Shown here: piece by piece, positions 17,060-25,558 of the stretch
How positions within the stretch are numbered: the stretch's first letter is position 1
How the letters are laid out: each line of letters begins with the position of its first letter
Notes under the pieces: model-generated
Told to the model about the DNA's origin: nothing
What the model saw: only the letters and a program-made list of their open reading frames with translations
Databases searched by the model: none
Program-made: the position numbers and the translations under genes
Origin: Actinomycetes bacterium
Lineage (GTDB): Bacteria > Actinomycetota > Acidimicrobiia > Acidimicrobiales > RAAP-2
Assembly: GCA_021791845.1 (NCBI GenBank)
Contig: JAJYVT010000004.1
Span: forward strand, 20,639 to 84,638
Direction: 5' to 3'
DNA length: 64,000 nt

Positions 17060-18355
17060 ATGAGACCAAGGCACCTGTTGGGTGGCCGAGGCACGGGGGG
17101 GCGTTGGCGACCGGTCGCGAGCCTCGCGACCGCCGTGCTCGCCGTGGCACTGAGCGCGCCGGCCCTGGGGGCCGGCTCGGCCGGCGCCGCACCCGCCGCC
17201 AAGCACAAGGCCCTGCACGGCACGGTGACGATCGGCGCCTCGGTGTCGCTGTCGGGCGACTTCTCGGCGACAGGCGAGACCACCAAGGAGGGCTACGAGG
17301 TCTTCCAGAAGTGGATCAACGAGCACGGGGGGATCCTCGGCCACAAGGTGGTGTTCAAGTTCCTCTCGGACGGCTCAAGCCCGACCCAGGTGACCACGAA
17401 CTACCAGAAGCTGATCACGGTCACACACGTGAACTTCGTGGTCGGGCCGTACTCCACGCTCCTCACCAAGCCGGCGTCCGTTGTCGCCCACCGCTACGGG
17501 ATGGCGCTGGTCGAGGGCATCGGCGGCGGGCCATCCGTGTTCGAGGCGGGCCTCACAAACGTGTTCGACGTGAGCGCGTCGGCGCTGTACCAAGGGGTCT
17601 CCCTGGCCAAGTGGCTGGTGAAGAACTACAAGCCGCAACCGGTCGCCTACGCCGCCATCACAACACCGTTCAGCGAGCCGATCGCCGCGGGCATCCAGAA
17701 GATCCTCGACGCGCACGGGTTCAAGACCGCGGTCTTCAAGGTCTACCCGCTCGAGACGACCGACTTCTCCCCGATCGCCTCGGCCATCGAGGCCAGCGGG
17801 GCCAAGATCTTCATCGCCGGCACCCAGCCGCCGGACGGCTACGCCCTCCTCGAGGACTTCGCCAGCGCCGGGTACCAGCTGACAATCGCCTTCGAGGCGT
17901 CCGGCCCTGACCAGGGACAGTCGTTCGTGAAGGCGATCGGCAAGCAGAACACCACAGGCGTGATGTGGCCCAACACCTGGTACCCCGGTGCCCAGGAGGG
18001 CAAGGTCAACGCCCAGATGGAGAAGATCGCCGAGCAGATGTTCCACGTGAAGAGGGCGGGGCTGAGCGCCAACATCGCCGAGGCGTTCTCCGCCGCCCAG
18101 GTCCTGGCCGAGGCGGTCAACCACATCAAGTCCCTGTCCAACAAGAAGCTGATCTCCTACCTGCACTCGAAGTCGGCCCACTTCTCGAGCGTCCAGGGGG
18201 CGGTCTGCTTCCTCAAGACAGGGCAGAACAAGTGCGCCCAGCCGTTCGTCTTCCAGTGGCAGGACGGGAACCAGGTGGCGGTGCTGCCGACGACAAAGCC
18301 CGGCGTCACCAAGATCCTGAACCCCAAGCCCAAGTGGGGTCAGAGCAAGTACTGA
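17060..18355 (+). CDS. livJ: Branched-chain-type ABC transporter substrate-binding protein
   Basis: 431 residues, a type I periplasmic-binding fold. N-terminal signal sequence: Arg-rich start, hydrophobic LATAVLAVALSAPAL, cleavage near AGAAPAA. The mature protein begins TVTIGASVSLSGDFSATGE, the typical amino-acid-binding start, and contains FVVGPYST and YPLETTDFSPIASAI. There is no lipobox Cys at the cleavage site. It captures a small organic solute outside the membrane for LivHMGF. ATG 17060 follows GAGGGAGGGAG. The gene uses the Thr codon ACA often, unlike most neighbours. A strong hairpin follows the stop. Ligand unknown; the family also takes up aromatic acids and amides. Confidence 0.9.
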   Translation: MRPRHLLGGRGTGGRWRPVASLATAVLAVALSAPALGAGSAGAAPAAKHKALHGTVTIGASVSLSGDFSATGETTKEGYEVFQKWINEHGGILGHKVVFKFLSDGSSPTQVTTNYQKLITVTHVNFVVGPYSTLLTKPASVVAHRYGMALVEGIGGGPSVFEAGLTNVFDVSASALYQGVSLAKWLVKNYKPQPVAYAAITTPFSEPIAAGIQKILDAHGFKTAVFKVYPLETTDFSPIASAIEASGAKIFIAGTQPPDGYALLEDFASAGYQLTIAFEASGPDQGQSFVKAIGKQNTTGVMWPNTWYPGAQEGKVNAQMEKIAEQMFHVKRAGLSANIAEAFSAAQVLAEAVNHIKSLSNKKLISYLHSKSAHFSSVQGAVCFLKTGQNKCAQPFVFQWQDGNQVAVLPTTKPGVTKILNPKPKWGQSKY

Positions 18356-18388
18356 GCCGGCGAGACGACGTCGGCGGCAGGTGTCCAC

Positions 18389-18427
18389 GGCGAGGGCCGG
18401 GCAGTGTCGGACTGCCCGGCCCTCGCC
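18389..18427 (+). terminator. Strong hairpin between livJ and livH (attenuator)
   Basis: Sixteen-base-pair perfect stem, 18389-18404 pairing with 18412-18427, with a 7-base loop (TGTCGGA). It lies in the 175-base gap between the binding-protein gene and the permease gene. Such hairpins often stop part of the transcripts and protect the livJ 3' end, giving excess binding protein. No U-tract is seen, so partial termination or RNA stabilisation is inferred. Confidence 0.7.
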
Positions 18428-18530
18428 ACCGGACAGCAGGTGGGACATGAGGCGCGACGCGCGTGACAGCGGGAACCGGGTGCGGCCCTCATGAGGGCCG
18501 GCGGGGAAAGGACCAGAAGCGAGTCATGAG

Positions 18531-19403
18531 ATGCTAGTGCTCCAGGGGATCGTCGACGGGATCCTGGCCGGTGGCCTGTACGCGCTGATGGGGTCGGGGC
18601 TGACCCTCGTGTTCGGCGTGATGGAGGTGATCAATTTCGCCCAGGGGATCATCGTGGTCCTCGGGGCGTACCTCACCTACGTCTTCTCCACCCACATCGG
18701 GGTCGACCCGTTGGTGACCCTGTTGATCACGATCCCGATCATGTTCGCCCTCGGCTACGGGGTGTACGCCCTCCTGCTCCGGCCCATCAAGCGCGACCGG
18801 GTGATCATGTCGCTGCTCGTCATGTACGCGGTGGCGGTGGTGATCGAGGGCTGCCTGGACATCATCTTCGGCGGCACACTCGTCCAGGTCCACGCCGCCT
18901 ACAGCACAAGCTCGATCCACGTGGCCGGCCTCGAGTTCTCCGACCTGTACCTGCTCGCCTTCGGTCTCAGCGCGGTGCTCCTGGCGGTCCTGTACGTGAT
19001 CTTGTACCGGACCAAGTTCGGGCGGAGCCTGCGGGCGACGACGCAGAACCCGACAGCGGCCAAGCTCGTCGGCATCGACGTGGACCGGGTCTCGGCGACG
19101 ACCCTCGGCATCGGCGTGGGCCTGGGCGCCGCCGGCGGGATGCTCTTCGGCATGACCGAGTCGTTCAACGCCTCCAGCTCGTACGACTTGATCTCGCGGC
19201 TCCTCGTGATCGTGATCCTGGGCGGCTTCGGCAGCGTCTGGGGAGCGATGGTCGCCGCCATCATCATGCTGGTGGTGGAGGACGTGGTGGCCGTCGTGTG
19301 GTCCCCGGTGTGGGGCCAGACCGTCTTCTACCTGGTGCTGGCGGCGGTCCTCATGTTCCGGCCGCAGGGCCTCTTCGGCCGGCTCGCGGTGAGGGCGCAG
19401 TGA
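18531..19403 (+). CDS. livH: Branched-chain-type ABC transporter permease LivH
   Basis: 290 residues, about eight membrane helices. LivH signatures: GGLYALMGSGLTLVFGVMEV and INFAQGIIVVLGAY at the start, the cytoplasmic loop FGRSLRATTQNPTAAKLVGIDV, and LGGFGSVWGAMVAAI near the end. It forms the membrane channel with LivM. Starts at ATG 18531 with GGGAAAGGA further upstream. Its TGA overlaps the livM ATG by one base (TGATG). Confidence 0.93.
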   Translation: MLVLQGIVDGILAGGLYALMGSGLTLVFGVMEVINFAQGIIVVLGAYLTYVFSTHIGVDPLVTLLITIPIMFALGYGVYALLLRPIKRDRVIMSLLVMYAVAVVIEGCLDIIFGGTLVQVHAAYSTSSIHVAGLEFSDLYLLAFGLSAVLLAVLYVILYRTKFGRSLRATTQNPTAAKLVGIDVDRVSATTLGIGVGLGAAGGMLFGMTESFNASSSYDLISRLLVIVILGGFGSVWGAMVAAIIMLVVEDVVAVVWSPVWGQTVFYLVLAAVLMFRPQGLFGRLAVRAQ

Positions 19404-20557
19404 TGGCGGTCATCCAGGCCACGCCCGAGCTCCTCAGCCCGACCGAGATCGACCGGGCGTTCCGGGACCCCTACGCCCTGTCGGCGCGTACCCGGGGCAT
19501 CTCGTGGACCGTGCTCCTCGCCGTCCTGGTGATGTTCCCCCTCGTGTTCACGAACCCGGCGGTCACGTCGGTGGCCGTGTTCACCATGTTCTTCCTCCTG
19601 GCCACCGTCGCCTGGAACATGTTCTCCGGCTACTCCGGTTACATCTCCATCGGGCACGCCGTCTACTACGGCTTCGGGCAGTACGCGGTGGCGTTGCTGA
19701 TCCTGCACCTGAGCATCACCTCGGGGGTGAGCGAGCTGGCGCTGCTCCCGATCGCCGGGGTGGTGGCCGCGGCTGTGGCCGTGCCCGTCGGGCTGCTCGT
19801 CCTGCGGGTCCGGCGCCACACCTTCATCGTGCTCACCATCGCGGTGATGTTCATCTTCCAGTTGCTGGCCTTCAACTTCCCGTCCATCACCGGCGGGTCC
19901 GCCGGCATGAACGTGGCGCCCCCCACGTGGTCGGGGAACGACTTCAACCTGCCCTTCTATTACATCGCCCTCGGGACGGCGATCATCGCCCTCGCGCTGT
20001 CGTGGGGGATCCGCCGGTCGAAGTTCGGGCTGGGGCTCCTCGCCATCCGCGACGACGAGGACCGGGCGAAGGGCCTCGGCATCAGGGTGACCCGGACGAA
20101 GCTGATCGCCCTGGTGATCTCGGCGTTCTTCGTGGGCATCGCCGGAGGCCTGTACGCCATCTTCGTGGGCCAGGTGTTCCCCCAGTTCGCCTTCACACCG
20201 TTCTACGACCTGTACCTGGCCGTCTTCTCGTTCGTGGGCGGGCTGGGCACCCTGTCGGGCCCGGTGCTGGGGGCGCTGGTCCTCGGACCGCTGCAGCAGT
20301 ACTTCGAGCTCCAGTTCGGGGCGACGACACTGTACTTGATCATCTACGGCGTGCTCTTCATCGTGATCCTGTTGCTCCTTCCCCGGGGCGTCGTGCCGAG
20401 CATCGCGGACCGCTACCACTCCCTGTTGGCGGCCCACTGGCGCAGGGCGGAGGAGCGGAGGAGCAGGAGCGGACCGGCAACGCCGAGCGCGGTCACGACC
20501 GGCGAGGCACGGACGGAGTCGGTGCCGGCGGTCCCGACGGTGCGGGAGGGCGCGTGA
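19403..20557 (+). CDS. livM: Branched-chain-type ABC transporter permease LivM
   Basis: 384 residues. Hydrophobic with LivM marks: MFSGYSGYISIGHAVYYGFGQY, the EAA-like loop FGLGLLAIRDDEDRAKGLGI and GGLGTLSGPVLGALVLGPL. An 18-residue hydrophilic N-terminus precedes the first helix, and a 40-residue hydrophilic C-terminal tail rich in Arg/Ser/Thr extends beyond the last helix. Translationally coupled to livH and overlapping livG (GTGA at 20554). Confidence 0.93.
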   Translation: MAVIQATPELLSPTEIDRAFRDPYALSARTRGISWTVLLAVLVMFPLVFTNPAVTSVAVFTMFFLLATVAWNMFSGYSGYISIGHAVYYGFGQYAVALLILHLSITSGVSELALLPIAGVVAAAVAVPVGLLVLRVRRHTFIVLTIAVMFIFQLLAFNFPSITGGSAGMNVAPPTWSGNDFNLPFYYIALGTAIIALALSWGIRRSKFGLGLLAIRDDEDRAKGLGIRVTRTKLIALVISAFFVGIAGGLYAIFVGQVFPQFAFTPFYDLYLAVFSFVGGLGTLSGPVLGALVLGPLQQYFELQFGATTLYLIIYGVLFIVILLLLPRGVVPSIADRYHSLLAAHWRRAEERRSRSGPATPSAVTTGEARTESVPAVPTVREGA

Positions 20558-21327
20558 GCCTCATCGACGTACGGGAAGTGATCAAGCACTACGGGGGCAT
20601 CCGCGCCCTCGACGGGTGCACAATGGCGTTCGAGGAAGGTGCGATCAACGGGCTGATCGGTCCCAACGGGTCGGGGAAGACCACCCTTTTCAACGTCCTC
20701 ACCGGGTACGAGCGTCCGGACGGTGGCGCGGTGCACCTCCAGGGGGAGGACATCACCGCCTTCACGCCGGACAAGGTGTTCGCCCGGGGCGTGGGCCGGA
20801 CCTTCCAGCTCACGCGGGTCTTCCAGCGGCTGACGGTGGTGGAGAACCTGCACGTCGCGGCCCAGCGCACCGGTGGGTTCCGGGCCGAGCTGTCCCGCTG
20901 GTCCTCGGGGTCCGAACGGGCGAGAGCCAAGGAGGTCCTGGACTTCGTGGGCCTCACGCGCCTGGCGGCGGAGGTTGCCGGCAACCTCTCCTACGGCCAG
21001 CAGAAGCTGCTCGAGTTCGCGGCGATCATGATCGCCGAGCCCCGGGTGATCCTCCTGGACGAGCCGGCCGGGGGGGTCAATCCCACCCTGCTGTCGCATC
21101 TGGCCAGCAGGATCCAGGCGCTGAACGCCGAGGGCACCACGTTCGTGGTGGTCGAGCACGACATGGAGTTCGTGATGGGGCTGTGCCACCGTGTCTGCGT
21201 GATGCACCAGGGCCGCGCGCTCTGTGCGGGGAACCCCGAGGAGGTGCGGGCCGACCCGATGGTGCTGGAGGCCTACCTCGGGACCGACATGCGCCCCATG
21301 GAGCATGCCGACGTGGAGGTGCGCTGA
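20554..21327 (+). CDS. livG: Branched-chain-type ABC transporter ATPase LivG
   Basis: 257 residues. Walker A GPNGSGKTT, signature LSYGQQKLLEFA, Walker B VILLDEPAGGVNP, H-loop VEHDMEFVMGLCHRV, in normal order. The LivG-type motif VFARGVGRTFQLTRVF is present. GTG start overlapping the livM stop. Confidence 0.93.
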   Translation: MSLIDVREVIKHYGGIRALDGCTMAFEEGAINGLIGPNGSGKTTLFNVLTGYERPDGGAVHLQGEDITAFTPDKVFARGVGRTFQLTRVFQRLTVVENLHVAAQRTGGFRAELSRWSSGSERARAKEVLDFVGLTRLAAEVAGNLSYGQQKLLEFAAIMIAEPRVILLDEPAGGVNPTLLSHLASRIQALNAEGTTFVVVEHDMEFVMGLCHRVCVMHQGRALCAGNPEEVRADPMVLEAYLGTDMRPMEHADVEVR

Positions 21328-22103
21328 TGCTGGTGTTCGAGGGCGTCTTCGCCGGCTACGGCGGCGGCGACATCCTGCGGGGCGTCGACCTGGTGGTCGA
21401 GGAAGGGTCGCTCACCTGCGTGGTCGGACCGAACGGGGCCGGCAAGTCCACGTTGATGAAGCTCGTGAGCGGCCTGCTCCACCCGAGGGTGGGCCGGCTC
21501 GAGTTCAAGGGCCGGTCGATCGCCCGTGCGACCCCGCGCCAGATCGTGAAGCAGGGGATCGTCCAGGTCATGCAGGCCCGGAACCTCTTCCCCGAGCTCA
21601 CGGTGCGCGAGAACGTCGAGCTGGGCGCCTTCCTCGTCTCCGACGGCGAGGTCGTCCGGCGGCGCTACGCCGAGGTGTGCGAGATGTTCCCGATCGTCGG
21701 CGAGCGGGCGAAGGACCGCGCCGGCTCGCTGTCGGGCGGCCAGCAACGGATGGTGGAGTTCGCCCGGGCGCTCATGACCGACCCGGTCCTCGTGACGCTC
21801 GACGAGCCGTCGATGGGGCTCGAGCCCCGGGCGGCCAAGATCATCTACGACAGCATCGTGAGCATGCACCGGGCCGGCCGGTCGATCCTGCTCGTCGAGC
21901 AGAACGTCCGGGCCGGTCTCGAGCGGGCCACCCACGGCGTGGTGATGGAGGCCGGCCGGGTCCGCCTCGAGGGGACCGGCGCCGACGTGCTCGCCAACCC
22001 CCAGATGCGGGCCCTCTACCTCGGGGGGACGATCGAGGAGGGACGGGTCGCGAGCTCCACGGGGGTGGGGGCGGGGGCCGCAGCGCCGCCGGGCGCGCCC
22101 TAG
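21327..22103 (+). CDS. livF: Branched-chain-type ABC transporter ATPase LivF
   Basis: 258 residues. Walker A GPNGAGKST, LivF marker VQVMQARNLFPELTVRENVELG, signature LSGGQQRMVEFARALM, Walker B LVTLDEPSMGLEP, H-loop replaced by LLVEQNVRAGLE as usual for LivF. ATG overlaps the livG TGA by one base. A short Gly/Ala tail follows the core. The acyl-CoA dehydrogenase starts 38 bases downstream in the same operon. Confidence 0.93.
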   Translation: MLVFEGVFAGYGGGDILRGVDLVVEEGSLTCVVGPNGAGKSTLMKLVSGLLHPRVGRLEFKGRSIARATPRQIVKQGIVQVMQARNLFPELTVRENVELGAFLVSDGEVVRRRYAEVCEMFPIVGERAKDRAGSLSGGQQRMVEFARALMTDPVLVTLDEPSMGLEPRAAKIIYDSIVSMHRAGRSILLVEQNVRAGLERATHGVVMEAGRVRLEGTGADVLANPQMRALYLGGTIEEGRVASSTGVGAGAAAPPGAP

Positions 22104-22141
22104 CGGCGGACGCTCCCGGCACGGACGCGGCGGCGGCGCGC

Positions 22142-23458
22142 ATGGACTTCCGGCTCTCGCCCGACGACGAGGCTCTCGTGGCGGCAACGCGCGACTACGC
22201 CCGGCGGGTGCTGGCGCCCGCCGCCGACCGGTTCGAGTCGTTCACCACGGCCGACGAGTTCCCCTGGGACCTGATGGAGGAGGGGACGGCCCTGGGGCTC
22301 AGGGCCCTCCCCCTCGACCCCGAGCTCGGCGGGCGCGGTGCCGACATGGTGCTGCAGGCAATCGTCGCGGCCGAGCTCGCGGCGGGGGACGTGGGCGCCG
22401 CCTACTTCTTCCGCCACTACTGGCGCTTCGCGCGCCTGATCCCCCGGCTGCCGTCCCGCGTGCGCGATCTGGTGGTGACCGGGATCACGACCGACGACCG
22501 CTTCGTGCCCGCCAGCGCCAGCACCGAGGAGGGAGCGGGGAGCGACAACGCGCTGCCCTACGACGCCCCGGGGCACGGGGCGATGCTCGCCGCCCGCCAG
22601 GTGGACGGCGGGGACTGGGTGCTCGACGGCACGAAGACGATGATCACCAACGGCGGCATCGCGTCGCTCTACTTCGTGCTCGGGCGGACCGACCCGGGAC
22701 GGGGCATCCGGACCGGGGCCACCATGTTCGCCGTCCCGGCGCAGACGCCCGGGGTCCACGTGGGGCCGCTCTACCGCAAGCTCGGCCAGCGCGGCTCGCC
22801 GCAGGCGGACGTGACCTTCTCGGAGTGCCGCGTCCCCGCCGACTTCGCGGTGAGCGCGGTGGGGGAGGGTTACGCGTCGGCCGAGCGGGGGCTCGTGGCC
22901 GCCAACGTGACCAACGCCGCCCTGTCCCTCGGTGTGGCCGAGGCGGCGTACGAGGAGGCGCTGGACTGGAGCATCGACCGGGTCCAGGGCGGTGTGCCGA
23001 TCCATCGCCACCAACTGGTCGCCCACGACCTCGGGTGGATGCGCTCCCATCTGGACGCGGCCCGCTCCTTTCTCCTGCAGGCGGCTTGGCGGTACAGCCA
23101 CGACCAGCCCTTCGACCCCGGGTGGTCCTGGGGGGTGCGGGTCTTCTGCGCCGACGCGGCGATCGAGGTCACCCGCCGGGCCATGCTCCTCTTCGGCGGG
23201 CGGGGCATGATGGCCGGCTATCGGGTGGAGAAGCTGGTCCGCGACGCGTTGACCCTCACCCACGGGAACGGGACGAGCGCCATCTTGACGGCCCGGCTGG
23301 GCACCCACCAGGCGGACGCCCGAATCGCAGCGCGCGCCGCCGGCTCCGGCGGGCGCCCGAGCCCGGAGGCCGCGACATCGGAGACGCGAGCTGAGCTGGC
23401 AGCGCAGGTGGCAGCGGGGTTGACGGCAGCGGTGACAGCGGAGGTGCACCATGGATGA
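22142..23458 (+). CDS. Acyl-CoA dehydrogenase family protein
   Basis: 438 residues in acyl-CoA dehydrogenase order: N-terminal helices (DFRLSPDDEALVAATRDYAR), middle beta domain with ASTEEGAGSDNALP and DGTKTMITNGGIASLY (FAD and substrate contacts), GQRGSPQADVTFSECRVP, and a C-terminal helical bundle with FGGRGMMAGYRVEKLVRDA. The position usually holding the catalytic Glu near the end reads RDALTLTHGNGTSAI, so the base is not obvious. It might act on a non-CoA substrate or as an N- or C-oxidising flavoprotein. A 50-residue Ala-rich tail follows. Overlaps the next gene by eight bases. Confidence 0.85.
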   Translation: MDFRLSPDDEALVAATRDYARRVLAPAADRFESFTTADEFPWDLMEEGTALGLRALPLDPELGGRGADMVLQAIVAAELAAGDVGAAYFFRHYWRFARLIPRLPSRVRDLVVTGITTDDRFVPASASTEEGAGSDNALPYDAPGHGAMLAARQVDGGDWVLDGTKTMITNGGIASLYFVLGRTDPGRGIRTGATMFAVPAQTPGVHVGPLYRKLGQRGSPQADVTFSECRVPADFAVSAVGEGYASAERGLVAANVTNAALSLGVAEAAYEEALDWSIDRVQGGVPIHRHQLVAHDLGWMRSHLDAARSFLLQAAWRYSHDQPFDPGWSWGVRVFCADAAIEVTRRAMLLFGGRGMMAGYRVEKLVRDALTLTHGNGTSAILTARLGTHQADARIAARAAGSGGRPSPEAATSETRAELAAQVAAGLTAAVTAEVHHG

Positions 23459-24551
23459 CCGGTTGGAGTCGATGTACCGCAGGTTCACGTGGCGGATCCT
23501 GTCCAACTACGTGACCCCGTTCGAGTTCGACCGCCAGCAGCGGACGATCGGGGACTACGAGCAGTGGTGCGGCTCGTGGCTTGCGCTGGCGGCGGAGCAC
23601 GGACAGCGGGGCGATGCCGCCGCGGCCGACGGGCGCCGGGTCACGGCCGCCGACGAGTACGTGCGCGCCGGGCTGTGCTGCCACTGGGCCAGCTTCATGT
23701 TCTGCCACGACCTCGACGCCTACCGGGGCGCCCTGGCGCAGATGGCGGACTACTGGCGCAAGGCGGCCCCGCTCGTCGACCCGCCCATGGACCTGGTGGA
23801 CGTGGACTTCGAGGGCGTCGCCCTCCACGGCTACGTCCGCGTCCCTGTCCGCACGGACGGCGCCCGGCCGCCCGTGGCGGTGCTCCTTCCCGGGGCGGAC
23901 TCGACCAAGGAGGAGCTGTACAACCTGGCGGAGCACCTGCTGGCGCGCGGGGTGGCCATCGCCGCCTTCGACGGCCCCGGGCAAGGATCGGTGAGCTTCG
24001 AGATGAAGCTCCGGCCCGACTACGAGCGGGCCGTCCAGGCGATCCTGGACGCGCTGGCGGCCCGGGGCGACCTGGACCCGTCCCGGATGGCGGTGGGCGG
24101 CATCTCCTACGGCGGGCTCTTCGCCATGCGCACGGCGGCGGTGGACGACCGGGTGCGCGCCGTGTTCTCCATCTCCAGCTGGTACACGCCGGCCGGACGG
24201 TTCGCCACCATGGAGCCGCTCTCCCAGGTGGGCCAGTACCAGCACCTGGGAGAGGACCCGGCCGCCGTGATGGAGTCGATCACCCTGGCCGGGGTGCTGG
24301 ACCGGGTGACGGTGCCGGTGCTGCAGGTGTTCGGGGGGGACGACCCGGCGTCCCCGCCGTCGCACGGCGAGCGGGTGGCGGCGGAGATCGCCGGTCCGCT
24401 CACGACGGTCGTCATCCCCGACGGGGTCCACATCGTGAACAACGTGTGGCCGCAGGCCCGGGCGCTGGTGGGTGACTGGGTGGCCGAGACGCTCTCGGCC
24501 ACGCCCGTCGTCACGAGCCCGGGCACCTCGGCGAGCGAGGAGGAGCGATGA
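23451..24551 (+). CDS. Alpha/beta hydrolase 2, 2,6-dihydroxypseudooxynicotine-hydrolase-like
   Basis: 366 residues. Same architecture as the hydrolase at 13595. N-terminal helical cap (YEQWCGSWLALAAEHGQRGD, AADEYVRAGLCCHWASFMF), then LLPGADSTKEELYNLAEHLL, AFDGPGQGSVSF, nucleophile elbow VGGISYGGLFA (Ser about 212), FGGDDPASPPSHGE and a His in VIPDGVHIVNN. The elbow GISYGG and the first cap segment differ from the other two copies, suggesting a divergent substrate. The ATG start overlaps the acyl-CoA dehydrogenase stop, and its own stop overlaps the next ATG. Confidence 0.85.
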   Translation: MDDRLESMYRRFTWRILSNYVTPFEFDRQQRTIGDYEQWCGSWLALAAEHGQRGDAAAADGRRVTAADEYVRAGLCCHWASFMFCHDLDAYRGALAQMADYWRKAAPLVDPPMDLVDVDFEGVALHGYVRVPVRTDGARPPVAVLLPGADSTKEELYNLAEHLLARGVAIAAFDGPGQGSVSFEMKLRPDYERAVQAILDALAARGDLDPSRMAVGGISYGGLFAMRTAAVDDRVRAVFSISSWYTPAGRFATMEPLSQVGQYQHLGEDPAAVMESITLAGVLDRVTVPVLQVFGGDDPASPPSHGERVAAEIAGPLTTVVIPDGVHIVNNVWPQARALVGDWVAETLSATPVVTSPGTSASEEER

Positions 24552-25510
24552 ACTACGCCAAGGCGGAGGCCAAGCAGGCGGCCCGTGCCACCTTCGAGGG
24601 ACTGTGGGCGGCCACGACCACGCCGTTCGACGCCGAAGGGAGGATGGACCTGGACGCGCTGACCGGCGACGTCGCCCACCTCGTCGACGACCTCGAGGTG
24701 GAGGGCATCTTCTGCACCGGGGTGATGAGCGAGTTCTGGGCGCTGTCCGTGTCGGAGCGGCGGCGGCAGGTCCAGGCCGTGACCGCCGCCGCCCGCGGCC
24801 ACTGCCCGGTGATCGCCCACACCGGGCACCACTCGCTCACCGAGACCGTCGATCTCACCCGGCAGGCCGAGGCCGCCGGCGCCGACTTCGCCGTGGTCGT
24901 GCGTCCGTACTATCCGGTGGGGAGCGATGCGGGCATCTACGCCTTCTACGCCGAGCTGTGCCGAGCCACCGACATCGGCGTGTGGATCTTCGACACGAGC
25001 TACGCCGGCCCACCGCTGGCGTTGGACCTGGTCGACCGCCTGGCCGACATCGAGAGCATCTGCGGCATCAAGGTGGGCCACCCCCAGTCCCACTACCTCG
25101 ACGTCCTCCGGCGGGTCGGCGACCGGATCCTCGTCTGCTCGCCGAACGAGTCGGAATGGCTGGCCAACATGCGGGACCACGGCCAGCGGGTCTTCATGTC
25201 GTCGGCCGCCCCGTACCTCTACCAGACGGCCCGCTGGCGGCCGATGCGGGACTACACCCGTGCCGCCCTGGCGGACGACATGGAGAAGGCGACGGAGATC
25301 GCCGCCACCCTGGCACCGGTGCGCGCCGTCGCGGACCGCTGGCTGCACGGCCGGTGGAACCGGGAGCGGGCGAACCCGCTGCCGTGGCTGAAGGCGTGGG
25401 CGGGCCTGCTCGGCATGTCCGGAGGACCGGTGCGCCCGCCGCTGGCGCAGGTGCCGGCCGAGGACGTGGCGGCCCTGGCCGCAGACCTGGAGGCCGTGGG
25501 GCTCGCGTGA
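24548..25510 (+). CDS. DapA-family protein lacking the catalytic Tyr motif
   Basis: 320 residues of the dihydrodipicolinate synthase-like (beta/alpha)8 family: LWAATTTPFDAEGRMD start, VEGIFCTGVMSEFWALS, the Schiff-base Lys in CGIKVGHPQS. The usual YNxP segment reads WIFDTSYAGPPLAL, so the proton-relay Tyr appears replaced by Phe; chemistry may differ from the paralogue at 8432. Last gene of the cupin-Liv operon, ATGA-coupled to hydrolase 2, followed by a terminator hairpin. Confidence 0.83.
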   Translation: MNYAKAEAKQAARATFEGLWAATTTPFDAEGRMDLDALTGDVAHLVDDLEVEGIFCTGVMSEFWALSVSERRRQVQAVTAAARGHCPVIAHTGHHSLTETVDLTRQAEAAGADFAVVVRPYYPVGSDAGIYAFYAELCRATDIGVWIFDTSYAGPPLALDLVDRLADIESICGIKVGHPQSHYLDVLRRVGDRILVCSPNESEWLANMRDHGQRVFMSSAAPYLYQTARWRPMRDYTRAALADDMEKATEIAATLAPVRAVADRWLHGRWNRERANPLPWLKAWAGLLGMSGGPVRPPLAQVPAEDVAALAADLEAVGLA

Positions 25511-25517
25511 GGGGGAC

Positions 25518-25546
25518 GCAGGGCCGGACCGGCTGACCGGCCCTGC
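25518..25546. terminator. Terminator hairpin between convergent operons
   Basis: GCAGGGCCGG (25518-25527) pairs perfectly with CCGGCCCTGC (25537-25546) around a 9-base loop. It lies between the DapA-like gene and the convergent hydrolase 3. No U-tract follows. Confidence 0.6.
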
Positions 25547-25558
25547 CGACCGGCCCGG

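Noticed and set aside
22360..22372. GCAATCGTCGC inside the acyl-CoA dehydrogenase gene as another operator
   Set aside because: Only the left half-site fits, and it lies within coding sequence away from any promoter.
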